From NCBI GenBank assembly GCA_052380005.1, contig JBQTCJ010000001.1: a DNA stretch of 64,000 bases; one strand, given 5' to 3'. A program made the translations under genes and the position numbers. The notes under the pieces were generated by a model, which was not told the DNA's origin, made no database searches, and saw only the letters and a program-made list of their open reading frames with translations. This document shows, in pieces, positions 34,576-43,742 of the stretch. Position 1 is the first letter of the stretch. Each line of letters begins with the position of its first letter. Source of the stretch: Salinarimonas sp052380005. GTDB lineage: Bacteria > Pseudomonadota > Alphaproteobacteria > Rhizobiales > Beijerinckiaceae.

Positions 34576-35709
34576 TCAACCGTAGGTGTGATCCTTCCAG
34601 CCACCCGTCCCCTTCGGCGCGTGCAGCGGCCAGTCCGGACGGGCCTCGCGCACCATCATCACCTCCGCGAGGTTCTCGCGCGTGAGCAGGCCCACGAGCC
34701 GTCCCGCCGCATCGAGCACGAACAAGGCCGGCGCACGCGAGGTCGAGAGCACCCGCATGCCCTCCGCGAGCGGCGCGCCCGCGCCGATCTCGGGGATGTC
34801 GCGGGCCATGACGTCCAAGACCGGGTCGGCCGGGCTGCCGTGGCGCAGCGCCGGGATCAGCGCGTCGCGCGTGACGAGCCCACGCGGGCGCCCGGCCCCG
34901 TCGAGCACCGGAAACTCCTTCTGCGAGGTGCGGATCAGGCACTCCACGGCGTCGTCGAGGGTCGCGCCCGGGGAGAGCGTCTCCACCACGCTGACCATGG
35001 CCTCGCCGACGGTGGCGTCCCTGGTCGCGCCCTTCATCTGCACCTGCTCGACCTCGGCGGAGGCGGCGAGATAGACGAAGATCGCGATGACGATGAGGAT
35101 CGGGTTCCAGAACAGCCCGATCACCGCGAAGGCCACCGCCGCCGCCTGGCCGATGCGTCCCGCGATCCGGGTCGCCCGTGCGTGCGGCATGCGCATCGCG
35201 AGCAGCGCACGCAGGACGCGCCCGCCGTCCATCGGGAAGGCGGGGATGAGGTTGAACACGACGAGGATGACGTTGACCGCCGCGAGCCGCGCCAGCAGCG
35301 AGAGGCCCGGGTTCTCGATCTCCACGAAATTCGCGGTGTCGAGCGTCGCGCCGAGCACGAGGAGCAGCACGACGGCGATCACCACGTTCACGGCGGGCCC
35401 CGCGATCGCGACGACGAGCTCCTGGCGCGGGTCCTCGGGTATGCGCTCGAGGCTCGCGATGCCGCCGATCGGGGAGAGGATCACGGACGGCGTGCGGATG
35501 CCGTAGCGGCGGGCGGCGAAGATGTGGCCGAACTCGTGCGCGAGCACGCAGGCGAACAGCAGGAGCACGAACAAGGTCGTCGTCAGCGCCGCCTCGAAGC
35601 CCCCGCCCCGCCAGGCCGCGCCGGCGATCCACACCAGGAACAGCACGAAGGTGACGTGGATCTTCACGACGGTGCCGGCGATCACGCCGATGGGGAAGGA
35701 CCAGACCAT
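34576..35709 (-). CDS. Site-2 protease family zinc metalloprotease with CBS domains
   Basis: This is a 377-aa intramembrane protease. The zinc motif HEFGH is at residues 58-62 and the third ligand is D161 in IPAFPMDGGR. About six membrane helices lie within residues 5-225. Two CBS domains follow (about 240-295 and 305-355), ending GLLTRENLAEVMM. This layout is the S2P/M50B subgroup whose CBS pair may sense nucleotides. The start is at 35707-35709 (MVWSFPIGVI). The substrate is unknown. Confidence 0.93.
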   Translation of the reverse strand: MVWSFPIGVIAGTVVKIHVTFVLFLVWIAGAAWRGGGFEAALTTTLFVLLLFACVLAHEFGHIFAARRYGIRTPSVILSPIGGIASLERIPEDPRQELVVAIAGPAVNVVIAVVLLLVLGATLDTANFVEIENPGLSLLARLAAVNVILVVFNLIPAFPMDGGRVLRALLAMRMPHARATRIAGRIGQAAAVAFAVIGLFWNPILIVIAIFVYLAASAEVEQVQMKGATRDATVGEAMVSVVETLSPGATLDDAVECLIRTSQKEFPVLDGAGRPRGLVTRDALIPALRHGSPADPVLDVMARDIPEIGAGAPLAEGMRVLSTSRAPALFVLDAAGRLVGLLTRENLAEVMMVREARPDWPLHAPKGTGGWKDHTYG

Positions 35710-35905
35710 GGACGATGCTCCTCGCGCGCGGCCCCGCGGGCCGCACCGCACGCGAACGCGATCCTAGCAGCGCGGGTTCGTCGGCGCGACGGCGCGGCCC
35801 GCCGGGATGTCCACGCCGCATGCGGCGTCTTGCATCCGTGAAAGCCCGTAGCGCGCCCGCTCGTGCTAGGCTCACGCCTCCCGTCCAGACGATCAGGAGG
35901 TCGCC

Positions 35906-36850
35906 ATGCAGCTCACCGGCATCCATCACCTCACCGCGGTGACCGCCGACGCGCCCGGGAACCACGCCTTCTACACGGACGTGCTCGGGCTGCGCCTCGT
36001 CAAGAAGACGGTGAACCAGGACGACGTCTCGGCCTACCACCTGTTCTACGCCGACGGGCTCGCCTCGCCGGGATCGGACCTCACCTTCTTCGACTGGCCC
36101 GTGGGGCGCGAAAAGCGCGGCACGCGCGCCGTCACGCGCACGGGCCTGCGGGTCGCGGGCGAGGCCTCGCTCGCCTACTGGGAGGCGCGGCTCGCCGACC
36201 GGGGCGTCGCCAATCGCGGGATCGACCGGCGCGACGGCCGGCTCGTCCTCGACCTCGAGGACCCGGAGGGCCAGCGCCTCACCCTCGTCGGCGACGGCGG
36301 CACGGGGCCTTCGCATCCCTGGGAGCGCTCGCCCGTCCCGGCCGAGCATCAGGTGCGCGGGCTCGGCCCGATCACGATCTCGGTGCCGGACCTCGCGCCC
36401 ACCGCCGCGGTCCTCGTGCGGCTCATGGCCATGCGCGAGGCCCGCGCCTACCAGACGCCGGGCCGGCCGGGATCGACGACGCACGTCTTCGAGATGGGCG
36501 AGGGCGGCCCGGCGGCGGAGCTTCACGTCGCGGTGGAGCCCGGGCTCCCGCCGGCGCGGCAGGGCGCGGGCGGGGTCCACCACGTCGCCTTCCGCGTTCC
36601 CGACACGGATTACGAGGCCTGGGCGGAGCGGCTGCGCGGTCTCGGCGTCCCCTCCAGCGGGCCGGTCGACCGCTACTACTTCCGCAGCCTCTACTTCCGC
36701 GAGCCCAACGGCATCCTCTTCGAGCTCGCCACCGACGGCCCCGGCTTCGCGGTCGACGAGCCGCTCGACACGCTGGGCGAGCGCCTCGCCCTGCCACCCT
36801 TCCTCGAGCCGCGCCGCGCGGAGATCGAGCGGGGGCTCAAGCCCCTCTGA
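35906..36850 (+). CDS. VOC-family ring-cleaving dioxygenase
   Basis: This 314-aa protein has two vicinal-oxygen-chelate modules: the first starts GIHHLTAVTADAPGNHAFYT, the second has GVHHVAFRVPDTDYEAWAE and later PNGILFELATDGPGF. The His and Glu metal ligands are in place, matching MhqO/LinE-like hydroquinone ring-cleaving dioxygenases. A strong AGGAGG ribosome binding site precedes the ATG. No neighbouring aromatic-pathway gene is present, so the natural substrate is uncertain. Confidence 0.88.
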   Translation: MQLTGIHHLTAVTADAPGNHAFYTDVLGLRLVKKTVNQDDVSAYHLFYADGLASPGSDLTFFDWPVGREKRGTRAVTRTGLRVAGEASLAYWEARLADRGVANRGIDRRDGRLVLDLEDPEGQRLTLVGDGGTGPSHPWERSPVPAEHQVRGLGPITISVPDLAPTAAVLVRLMAMREARAYQTPGRPGSTTHVFEMGEGGPAAELHVAVEPGLPPARQGAGGVHHVAFRVPDTDYEAWAERLRGLGVPSSGPVDRYYFRSLYFREPNGILFELATDGPGFAVDEPLDTLGERLALPPFLEPRRAEIERGLKPL

Positions 36851-36902
36851 GGAGGCCGCGCGGCGGGCCCGCGGAGCGCGCCGGCGGCGCACGAAAACCC
36901 GC

Positions 36903-36931
36903 TTGCGGGCCGCCGCGGGCACGGCTATCTA
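36903..36931 (+). promoter_or_regulatory. Predicted tRNA-Gly promoter
   Basis: TTGCGG (36903-36908) and TATCTA (36926-36931) are 17 bp apart and lie just upstream of the tRNA gene at 36942. Confidence 0.65.
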
Positions 36932-36941
36932 TGGTGCCGAC

Positions 36942-37016
36942 GCGGGCGTAGTTCAGTGGTAGAACGTCAGCTTCCCAAGCTGAATGTCGTCGGTTCGATC
37001 CCGATCGCCCGCTCCA
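36942..37016 (+). tRNA. tRNA-Gly(CCC)
   Basis: This is a 75-nt cloverleaf including the encoded CCA. The acceptor stem is GCGGGCG/CGCCCGC. The anticodon stem TCAGC/GCTGA closes the loop TTCCCAA, with anticodon CCC at 36974-36976. The T arm contains GGTTCGATCC. The sequence closely resembles E. coli tRNA-Gly(CCC) and reads GGG codons. Confidence 0.96.
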
Positions 37017-37069
37017 ATCTTCATTAATTATATCAAGGACTTGATCGCCGGTCCGACCGCGCGGCCGGG

Positions 37070-38473
37070 TCAGCCGGACGCGTCGCGCGCAGCCTGCACC
37101 GCACGCCCCGCCCGAAAGCCGAGCGTCACGGCGGCCAGCAGGCCGTTCCCGGAGAGATAGCCCGAATCGCCCGAGCCCGAGACGCCGCATGCCGCGCCGC
37201 CCACCGCGTGGAGGTTCGGGAAGGTGCCGCCGGCGGCGCGGCGCACCCGCGCATCGGCGTCGACCGCGAGGCCGCCCTGGGTGTGGAAGAGCGCGCCCGT
37301 CACCCGCACACCGCAGAAGGGCGGCGCGAGCGGTGTCGCGCCGGCGAAGGCGCGGCCGAAGGGGTCGTCCGCCCGCCCCGCCTTCGCCGTGTCGACGGCG
37401 GCGCAGGTCTCGGCGAACGCGTCCGTCGGCAGCCCGAGCGCGCCGGCGAGGGCGTCGAGCGTGTCCGCGGACCTCACGGCGCCCTGCGCCTCCGCCTCGC
37501 GGAAATCGGCGAACTGACGCGCGATACCGGCGATGCGCGCGTCGAAGATCGCGAAGGCCTCCCCGCCGGGCCGGGCGAGCACGGCGCGGGCCGCTTCCGA
37601 ATAGCCCTGCGCCTCGTTCCAGAAGCGCCGGCCGGTGCGGTCGACCTGGAAACCGCCCTCCCCGATCACCGCCCAGGTGATCAGGATGCCGTGGGGGTGC
37701 GCCACGTTGCCGTGGCCCTGATAGGCGCCGAGATGGCGGATCTCGGCGCCGAGCGCCTCGCCCCAGGCGAGCGCGGTGCCGTCGTTGCCGGAATGGCCGA
37801 ACCAGAGCGCGCCGACGATCTCCGGCATGTGACGCGCGACCCGCGCGGCGTTGCCGCCGTAGCCGTTCGAGGCGAGGATCAGCCGCCCGCAGCCGATCCG
37901 CTCCTCGGAGCCGTCCGGGCGCACGAGGCCGACGCCCTGCACGCGCCCGTCGGCATCGGCGTAGAGCGTGTCGGCGCGGGCTTCGCACAGGATCGGCACA
38001 CCGGCGCCCTCGCAGGCGACGCGCAGCGCGTCGATCAGCTCGCGACCCGAGCGCGTGGGCAGGCCGTGCATGCGGCGCCGGCCGTGGCCGGGATAGTCGA
38101 AATCGTGGACGAGGGAGAAGGCGAGGCCGAAGCGATCGGCGAGCCACTCGATCGCTTCCGCGGCGGTCGACGCCATGGTCTCGACGAGCGTCGGCTCGTT
38201 CTCGCCCTTCGCCTTGCGCTGGATGTCGGCGGCGAAGGTCGCCGCATCGTCGGCGATGCCGTGGGCGGCCTGGAAGCGCGTGCCGGCGGCGGGGATCAGG
38301 CCGGCGGAGAGCGCCGTCGAGCCCGACGGCACCGCGTCGCGCTCGACGACGACGACCTCGTCGCCCGCCTGCGCCGCTGCGAGCGCGGCGACCATGCCGC
38401 CGGCCCCGGCACCGACGATCAGGGTCTCGACGGTCGCGGGAAAGCCTTCGGCGGGCGGCGGCAGGACGCGCAC
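37070..38473 (-). CDS. FAD-dependent dehydrogenase, fumarate-reductase/tricarballylate-dehydrogenase-like
   Basis: This is a 467-aa flavoprotein of the FAD_binding_2 family. The FAD motif VGAGAGGMVAALAAAQAGDE is near residues 20-40 and the C-terminal FAD block reads GSGDSGYLSGNGLLAAV. Its length and layout resemble TcuA tricarballylate dehydrogenase and related succinate-type dehydrogenases. The GTG start at 38473 lies 4 nt after the preceding gene's stop. It is last of six coupled genes, so a role in oxidising or reducing a substituted dicarboxylate is inferred. Confidence 0.8.
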   Translation of the reverse strand: MRVLPPPAEGFPATVETLIVGAGAGGMVAALAAAQAGDEVVVVERDAVPSGSTALSAGLIPAAGTRFQAAHGIADDAATFAADIQRKAKGENEPTLVETMASTAAEAIEWLADRFGLAFSLVHDFDYPGHGRRRMHGLPTRSGRELIDALRVACEGAGVPILCEARADTLYADADGRVQGVGLVRPDGSEERIGCGRLILASNGYGGNAARVARHMPEIVGALWFGHSGNDGTALAWGEALGAEIRHLGAYQGHGNVAHPHGILITWAVIGEGGFQVDRTGRRFWNEAQGYSEAARAVLARPGGEAFAIFDARIAGIARQFADFREAEAQGAVRSADTLDALAGALGLPTDAFAETCAAVDTAKAGRADDPFGRAFAGATPLAPPFCGVRVTGALFHTQGGLAVDADARVRRAAGGTFPNLHAVGGAACGVSGSGDSGYLSGNGLLAAVTLGFRAGRAVQAARDASG

Positions 38474-38477
38474 GGGC

Positions 38478-39353
38478 TCAGCCTTTCGGGTCGAAGCTTT
38501 CGAAGCGCTTGCCCTCGTCGAGCATGGCGCGGGTGCCGATGCGCTCGTTGAGGCCACCGAAATCGAACATGCGGTTCGAGAAGGGCGCGTTCGAGCCCGC
38601 CGCCTTCAGGCTGCGGTAATAGTCCTCCGCCGTCTTCGCGAGCGCGCGGACGATGCCGCCGGGGAAGATCACGAGGTCGAAGCCCATCGCCTCGAGATCG
38701 GCGGCGGTGCGGATCGGCGTCGCGCCGCCCTCGACCATGTTCGCCATCAGCGGCGCGCGACCGCGGAAGGTCTCGGCGATGGTGCGCAATTCCTCGAGCG
38801 AGCGCGGCGCCTCGACGAAGAGCGCGTCGGCCCCGGCCTCGAGATAAAGGGACGCGCGCTCCAGCGCGGCCTCGAAGCCCTCGACCGCGATGGCGTCGGT
38901 GCGCGCGATGATCAGCGTCTCGGCCGAGCGCCGCGCGTCGGCCATGGCGGCGACCTTGCCGGCCATTTCCCGCGCTGAAACCAGAGCCTTCTCCGCCAAG
39001 TGCCCGCAGCGCTTGGGATAGACCTGATCCTCGACCTGGAGTGCGGAGGCGCCGGCGCGCTCGTAGGTGATCATCGTGCGCCGCGCGTTCAGCGCGTTGC
39101 CGAAGCCGTTGTCGGCGTCGACCACGATCCGCAGGCCGATGCGGTCACGGACGAGAGCGAGCGTGTCCGCCATCTCGGAGACGGAGGCGAGGCCGATGTC
39201 GGGGCGGCCGAGGCGGGTGTAGGAGACCGCGGCGCCGGAGAGATAGACCGCCTCGAAGCCCGCCTGCTCGGCGAGGGCGGCGGTGAGGCCGTCGTAGACG
39301 CCGGGTGCGACGAGGATCTCGGGCCGGCGCAGGCGTTCGGCGAGGCTGGTCAT
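38478..39353 (-). CDS. Isocitrate lyase/PEP mutase family lyase
   Basis: This is a 291-aa TIM-barrel enzyme. Metal and substrate residues are seen in VVDADNGFGNAL (D79, D81) and QVEDQ (E108, D109). The catalytic loop YPKRCGH (residues 112-118) keeps C116, which is typical of the lyases (methylisocitrate lyase, dimethylmalate lyase) and also present in oxaloacetate decarboxylases. It overlaps the isochorismatase-like gene by ATGA. In context it may cleave a hydrated substituted malate. Confidence 0.85.
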   Translation of the reverse strand: MTSLAERLRRPEILVAPGVYDGLTAALAEQAGFEAVYLSGAAVSYTRLGRPDIGLASVSEMADTLALVRDRIGLRIVVDADNGFGNALNARRTMITYERAGASALQVEDQVYPKRCGHLAEKALVSAREMAGKVAAMADARRSAETLIIARTDAIAVEGFEAALERASLYLEAGADALFVEAPRSLEELRTIAETFRGRAPLMANMVEGGATPIRTAADLEAMGFDLVIFPGGIVRALAKTAEDYYRSLKAAGSNAPFSNRMFDFGGLNERIGTRAMLDEGKRFESFDPKG

Positions 39354-39967
39354 GGGGCGGCTCCCGTGACGAGGGCCTGCGCCTGCGCGCAGGTGACGAC
39401 GCGCGTGACCGTGCCGAGCGACATCAGCGTCGCCTCGTGCACGTCGGCCCGGAACGCGGCCGAGCCGTCCGAGAGGAGAACGGTCGGGATGTCGCGCAGA
39501 TGCGCGTCGCGGATCGTGCTGGCGACGCCGCCGTTGGTGACGATGCCGCCGACGATGAGCGTGCGGATGCCGAGGAAGCGCAGCACGAACTCGAGGCGGG
39601 TCTGGTAGAAGGCCGAATACGCGACCTTCTCGATCGTGTAGTCCGCCGGGGCCAGCGCATCGACGAGGGAATGGCCGAAGGAGCCCGGCGCGAAATCGCC
39701 CTTGGCCAGGAACGGGCGCAGCTCCTTCAGATGCGGCGAGATCAGCGGGGCGCCGCCCGGGCCCGGCACCAGCGTGAACTGCGCCGAAACGTAGGTCCCA
39801 CCCGCCGCACGCAGCGCGTCAACGAGCGGGCGGATGCGCGCCGGAAGGGCGGTGATCGCCCCCGCGGACTGCCCGCCGCGGCCGTAGGCGCCCTCCGGAT
39901 GGAGGAAATCGTTCTGCAGGTCGATCGTGAGGAGCGCGGTCGTCCTCGGGTCGATGGCAGCGGTCAC
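39350..39967 (-). CDS. Isochorismatase-fold hydrolase lacking the nucleophilic cysteine
   Basis: This 205-aa cysteine-hydrolase-superfamily member has the catalytic Asp in TIDLQNDF (D16) and Lys in IEKVAYSAF (K114). The third residue of the triad is missing: the usual TNVCVEST reads TNGGVAST, so G147 replaces Cys. True isochorismatases (EntB, PhzD) also have Gly there and hydrolyse vinyl ethers, whereas the amidases need Cys. The GTG start at 39967 lies in a GTGA overlap with hyuA. Confidence 0.85.
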   Translation of the reverse strand: MTAAIDPRTTALLTIDLQNDFLHPEGAYGRGGQSAGAITALPARIRPLVDALRAAGGTYVSAQFTLVPGPGGAPLISPHLKELRPFLAKGDFAPGSFGHSLVDALAPADYTIEKVAYSAFYQTRLEFVLRFLGIRTLIVGGIVTNGGVASTIRDAHLRDIPTVLLSDGSAAFRADVHEATLMSLGTVTRVVTCAQAQALVTGAAP

Positions 39968-42045
39968 GCCGTCTCCTCCCGGGTCAGCACGATGTTGCCG
40001 AAGCGGTCGACGCGTCCGACGAGGCCCGGGTCGACGACGATCGTCGTGTCCGGCTGCGAGAGGATCGCAGGCCCGGCGATCTCGGCGCCGACGGGCAGCG
40101 CCAGGCGGTCGTAGAGCGCGGTGTCCCGCCATGCACCGGCGAAGCGCACGCGCCGCGAGCCGCGTTTCGCCGCTGCCAGCGATGCGTCGGCGGCGGGGGC
40201 GAGGGTGGCGAGGTCGAATTTCGGGCGGATGCCGACGACGGCCGAGCGCAGGTTCAACACGCGTGTCGGAGCACCCTCGAGCAGGCGTCCGTAGGCGCGC
40301 CGGTAGGCCTCGCCGAAGGCCGCCGCAACGTCATCGCGGCTCGGCGCCTCGACGCGGCGGTCCGTGATGCGCACGCCGATCGGCACGGCGACCGTATGGG
40401 TCTGGCCGATATAGGCCATGTCGAGCTCGAACAGCGTCTCGCGCCCGGCGAAGGCGACGCCGGCGATGTCGAGGAGCCGGTGGCCTTCGTCGCGGTGCGC
40501 CTGCATCAGATCGCCGAGCGCCGCGACATCGAGCGCGTCGGTCGGCGCGTTGACGGTCTGGACGAAATCCTGGCGCATGTCGGCGATGACGCAGCCCATG
40601 GCGGAGGTGACGCCGGGATAGCGTGGCACCAGTGCCGAGCCGAGCCCCACTTCCGCGACGAGCGCGCCCGCATGCAACGCGCCGCCGCCGCCGAAGGGCA
40701 TGTAGGCGAAGTGCTTGGGGTCGTGCCCGCGCTCGATCGAGACGAGGCGGATGGCGCCCGCCATGCGCGAATTCGCGACGCGCAAAATCGCCTCCGCCGC
40801 GTCCTCGACGTCGAGCCCGAGCGGCTCGCCGACGTGGTGGGCGATGGCCGCGCGGGCGGCCTCGACGTCGAGGCGCGCGAGCGAGCCGCCGATGGGGCGC
40901 TCGGCGTCGATGCGGCCGAGCACGATGTTGGCGTCGGTCACCGTCGGGCGGTCGTTGCCGCGGCCGTAGGCGACGGGGCCGGGATCGGAGCCTGCACTCT
41001 CGGGGCCGATCTCGAGGAGACCGCCCGCGTCGACCCGCGCGATCGAGCCGCCGCCGGCGCCGATCGTGGTGATCTCGATCATCGGCGTGCGCACGACCAT
41101 GCCGAAATCGATGCTCGTCTGGGCCGCGAGGCGCGAGCGCCCGCCCTCGATCAGCGCGACATCGAAGGAGGTGCCGCCGACGTCCCCCGTGATCACGTTG
41201 GGGAAGCCGGCGCTCTCGGCGATCCAGGCGGCGGCGATGACGCCCGCGGCGGGACCCGAGAGCGCCGTGCGCACGGGGCGCGCGCAGGCGGTCTCGACGG
41301 TCATGACGCCGCCGTTCGACTGCACGATCAGGAACTCGCCCGGGAAGCCGCCCTCGCGCAGAGCCGCCTCGAGCCGGGCGAGATAGCCCGACACCTCCGG
41401 CTGGAGGTAGGCGTTCAGCGCCGTCGTCGAGAAGCGCTCGAATTCGCGGATTTCGGGCAGGATCTCCGAGGAGGCGCAGACGTGCGGGTTCGGCCAGATC
41501 GCCCGCACCGCTGCGGCCGCCGCGGCCTCGTTGGAGGCGTCGGCATAGGCGTTGACGAAGAGGATCGCCACCGCCTCGGCGCCCATCTCCCGCAGTCGCA
41601 AGGCCGCGTCCCGCACCGCGTCGAGATCGACCGCCGTCTCGACCGTGCCGTCGGCGAGGGTGCGCTCGGGCACTTCGAGGCGCAGATCGCGCGGGACGAC
41701 TGGCTCGAAGTCGCCGCGCAGGCCCCAGGTGCGGGGCCGGTCGCGCCGACGCATCTCGAGCACGTCGCGAAAGCCCGCCGTGGTGATCACGCCGATGCGG
41801 GCGCCCTTGCGCTCGAGCAGCGCGTTGGTGCCCGCCGTCGTGCCGTGGACGACGGTCGTGAGGCTCGCCGGATCGGCGACGGTGCGCACGCCCGCGAGGA
41901 AGCCGCCGGACTGGTCGGGCCGGGTCGTCGGGACCTTGGCGACGCTCGCCTCGCCCGTCGCCTCGTCGAGCACGAACACGTCCGTGAAGGTGCCGCCGAC
42001 GTCGACGCCGACGATGGTGGAGCGCGAACCCGTGGAGCGCATCAT
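39964..42045 (-). CDS. Hydantoinase/oxoprolinase family subunit A
   Basis: This is a 693-aa ATP-binding subunit of the HyuA/OXP/acetone-carboxylase family. The phosphate motif GVDVGGTFTDVFVLDE is at residues about 13-28, and GDVGGTSFDVALI is the second nucleotide motif. Partner HyuB lies immediately upstream with overlapping codons. Members open cyclic amides (hydantoin, 5-oxoproline, caprolactam) or carboxylate ketones with ATP. Two ATGs overlap the hyuB stop, and I chose the first. Confidence 0.92.
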   Translation of the reverse strand: MMRSTGSRSTIVGVDVGGTFTDVFVLDEATGEASVAKVPTTRPDQSGGFLAGVRTVADPASLTTVVHGTTAGTNALLERKGARIGVITTAGFRDVLEMRRRDRPRTWGLRGDFEPVVPRDLRLEVPERTLADGTVETAVDLDAVRDAALRLREMGAEAVAILFVNAYADASNEAAAAAAVRAIWPNPHVCASSEILPEIREFERFSTTALNAYLQPEVSGYLARLEAALREGGFPGEFLIVQSNGGVMTVETACARPVRTALSGPAAGVIAAAWIAESAGFPNVITGDVGGTSFDVALIEGGRSRLAAQTSIDFGMVVRTPMIEITTIGAGGGSIARVDAGGLLEIGPESAGSDPGPVAYGRGNDRPTVTDANIVLGRIDAERPIGGSLARLDVEAARAAIAHHVGEPLGLDVEDAAEAILRVANSRMAGAIRLVSIERGHDPKHFAYMPFGGGGALHAGALVAEVGLGSALVPRYPGVTSAMGCVIADMRQDFVQTVNAPTDALDVAALGDLMQAHRDEGHRLLDIAGVAFAGRETLFELDMAYIGQTHTVAVPIGVRITDRRVEAPSRDDVAAAFGEAYRRAYGRLLEGAPTRVLNLRSAVVGIRPKFDLATLAPAADASLAAAKRGSRRVRFAGAWRDTALYDRLALPVGAEIAGPAILSQPDTTIVVDPGLVGRVDRFGNIVLTREETA

Positions 42046-43742
42046 CGCCCAGCCTCCCCCGGCGCCGCCCGCCAGGCGGTGCCGTAGGCGGCGTCGGCCG
42101 CGGCCGCGCTCTGGTAGCCGAGCGCGACGTCGCGGGCGACGGCCGCCGGCTCGCGCTTCGATGGATCACCCCAGCCCCCGCCACCGGGCGTCTCGAGCCG
42201 GACCCGCTCCCCGCGGGCGAGGCGGATCCCGAGCGCCTTCGAGGCGAGCGCCGGCGTTTCCATCGTCTCGCCCTGCTGGAAGGCGAAGGCGTTGAGCGCG
42301 GCGTCCCCACCGCCGGCGACGCCCTTGGGCGCGAAGCGCCCGCGTTCGCCGAACAGGAACGCGTCCGCACTCTCCTCGAGCAATTCGATCTCGTAGACCG
42401 CGCCGAGACCGCCGCGATGCGCGCCGGCGCCCGCGCTGTCGGGTCGCAGCGCCCATTGCCGGAAGGCGATCGGGTAGGCCGCCTCCAGGATCTCGACGGG
42501 CGGGATCGTCGCCGTCGAGATCGGGGCGTTGCCGTGGTTGAGCCCGTCGCTCTCGGGCGAGCCGCCATGGCCGCCGCCGTAGAAGGAGAACATCACCCAG
42601 CGCCGCCCGTCGCCGCGCGTCCCGGCGATCGAGAGCGCGTTGATCGTGCCGTAGGCGTTGGCGACGACGCGCTCGGGCGCGGCCTGCGCCGCGGCGGAGA
42701 AGATCACGTCGATCATGCGCAGGATGGTCTCGGTGTATCCGCCCGTCGGCGCCGGGAATTGCGCGGCGAGGAGCGAGGGCTCCGGCACCACCACGTCGAT
42801 CGGGCGCATCACGCCGGCATTGGCGGGCAGCGCCGGAAAGACGTGCTTGATCGCGACGTAGACGCAGGCGATCGCGGTGCCCTTCGAGATGTTGACCGGC
42901 CCCTTCGCCGGCCCGGCGGTGCCGGTGAAATCGAGCGTCAGCCGGTCGCCGCGGATCTCGAGCGCGACCCTGATCGGCAGCGGCACGTCGTCGATGCCGT
43001 CGTTGTCGAGGTAATCCTCCGCCTCCCAGCGCCCGTCCGGGAGCGCCGCGATCTCGGCGCGCGCGAGCGCCTCGGCGCGATCACCCAACGCATCGAGCGC
43101 GGCGCGGACGGTGTCGGCGCCGTATTCGGCGAGGAGCGCGTCCATGCGCTTCACGCCGAGATCGAGCGCGTTCATCTGCGCCGCGAGATCCCCCTTGGCC
43201 GATGTCGGCAGGCGCGTGTTGCGCATGACGATGTCCACGATGTCGGTCTGCAGCACGCCCGCACGCACCAGCTTCACCGGCGGCAGCACGAAGGCCTCCT
43301 GGAAGACCTCCGTCGCACGCGGATTGTAGTTGCCCGGCACGGCGCCGCCGACGTCGTGCCAATGGCCGACCGAGGCGAGATGGCAGAACACCTCGCCGTC
43401 GTGGAAATACGGCCGCACGAGCCGCATGTCGGAGAGGTGCGTGCCGCCGATATGGGCGTCGTTGAAGACGTAGACGTCGCCCTCGACGAGATCGCCGTCG
43501 CGCGCCGCCTTGTCGATCACGGCACGGGCGGCAACCGCCATGACGCCGACGAAGATCGGCAGGCCGGACTTGCCCTGCACCATCGTCTCGCCGGTGGTGG
43601 CGTGGTAGATGCCGTGGCTCGCGTCGTGGGCTTCCGCGATGATCGGGTTGAAGGCCGAGCGGAACAGCGTCGCGTCCATCTCGTCGGCGATCTGCTCGAG
43701 CCGCCCCGCCAGAACCGCGAGCGTGATCGGGTCGATCGTCAT
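42042..43742 (-). CDS. Hydantoinase B/oxoprolinase family subunit
   Basis: This is the 566-aa partner of HyuA. Signatures include LEQIADEMDATLFRSAFNPI near the N-terminus, GHWHDVGGAVPGNY, and the C-terminal RLETPGGGGWGDP. The start at 43740-43742 (MTIDPITLAV) overlaps the tautomerase-fusion stop as ATGA. HyuA and HyuB together form one ATP-dependent enzyme, and the exact reaction (imide or amide ring opening, or carboxylation) cannot be read from sequence. Confidence 0.92.
   Translation of the reverse strand: MTIDPITLAVLAGRLEQIADEMDATLFRSAFNPIIAEAHDASHGIYHATTGETMVQGKSGLPIFVGVMAVAARAVIDKAARDGDLVEGDVYVFNDAHIGGTHLSDMRLVRPYFHDGEVFCHLASVGHWHDVGGAVPGNYNPRATEVFQEAFVLPPVKLVRAGVLQTDIVDIVMRNTRLPTSAKGDLAAQMNALDLGVKRMDALLAEYGADTVRAALDALGDRAEALARAEIAALPDGRWEAEDYLDNDGIDDVPLPIRVALEIRGDRLTLDFTGTAGPAKGPVNISKGTAIACVYVAIKHVFPALPANAGVMRPIDVVVPEPSLLAAQFPAPTGGYTETILRMIDVIFSAAAQAAPERVVANAYGTINALSIAGTRGDGRRWVMFSFYGGGHGGSPESDGLNHGNAPISTATIPPVEILEAAYPIAFRQWALRPDSAGAGAHRGGLGAVYEIELLEESADAFLFGERGRFAPKGVAGGGDAALNAFAFQQGETMETPALASKALGIRLARGERVRLETPGGGGWGDPSKREPAAVARDVALGYQSAAAADAAYGTAWRAAPGEAGR

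Noticed and set aside
34547..36922. 791-codon minus-strand open frame
   Set aside because: It is out of frame with the site-2 protease and opposite the VOC dioxygenase, with arginine-rich low-complexity translation.
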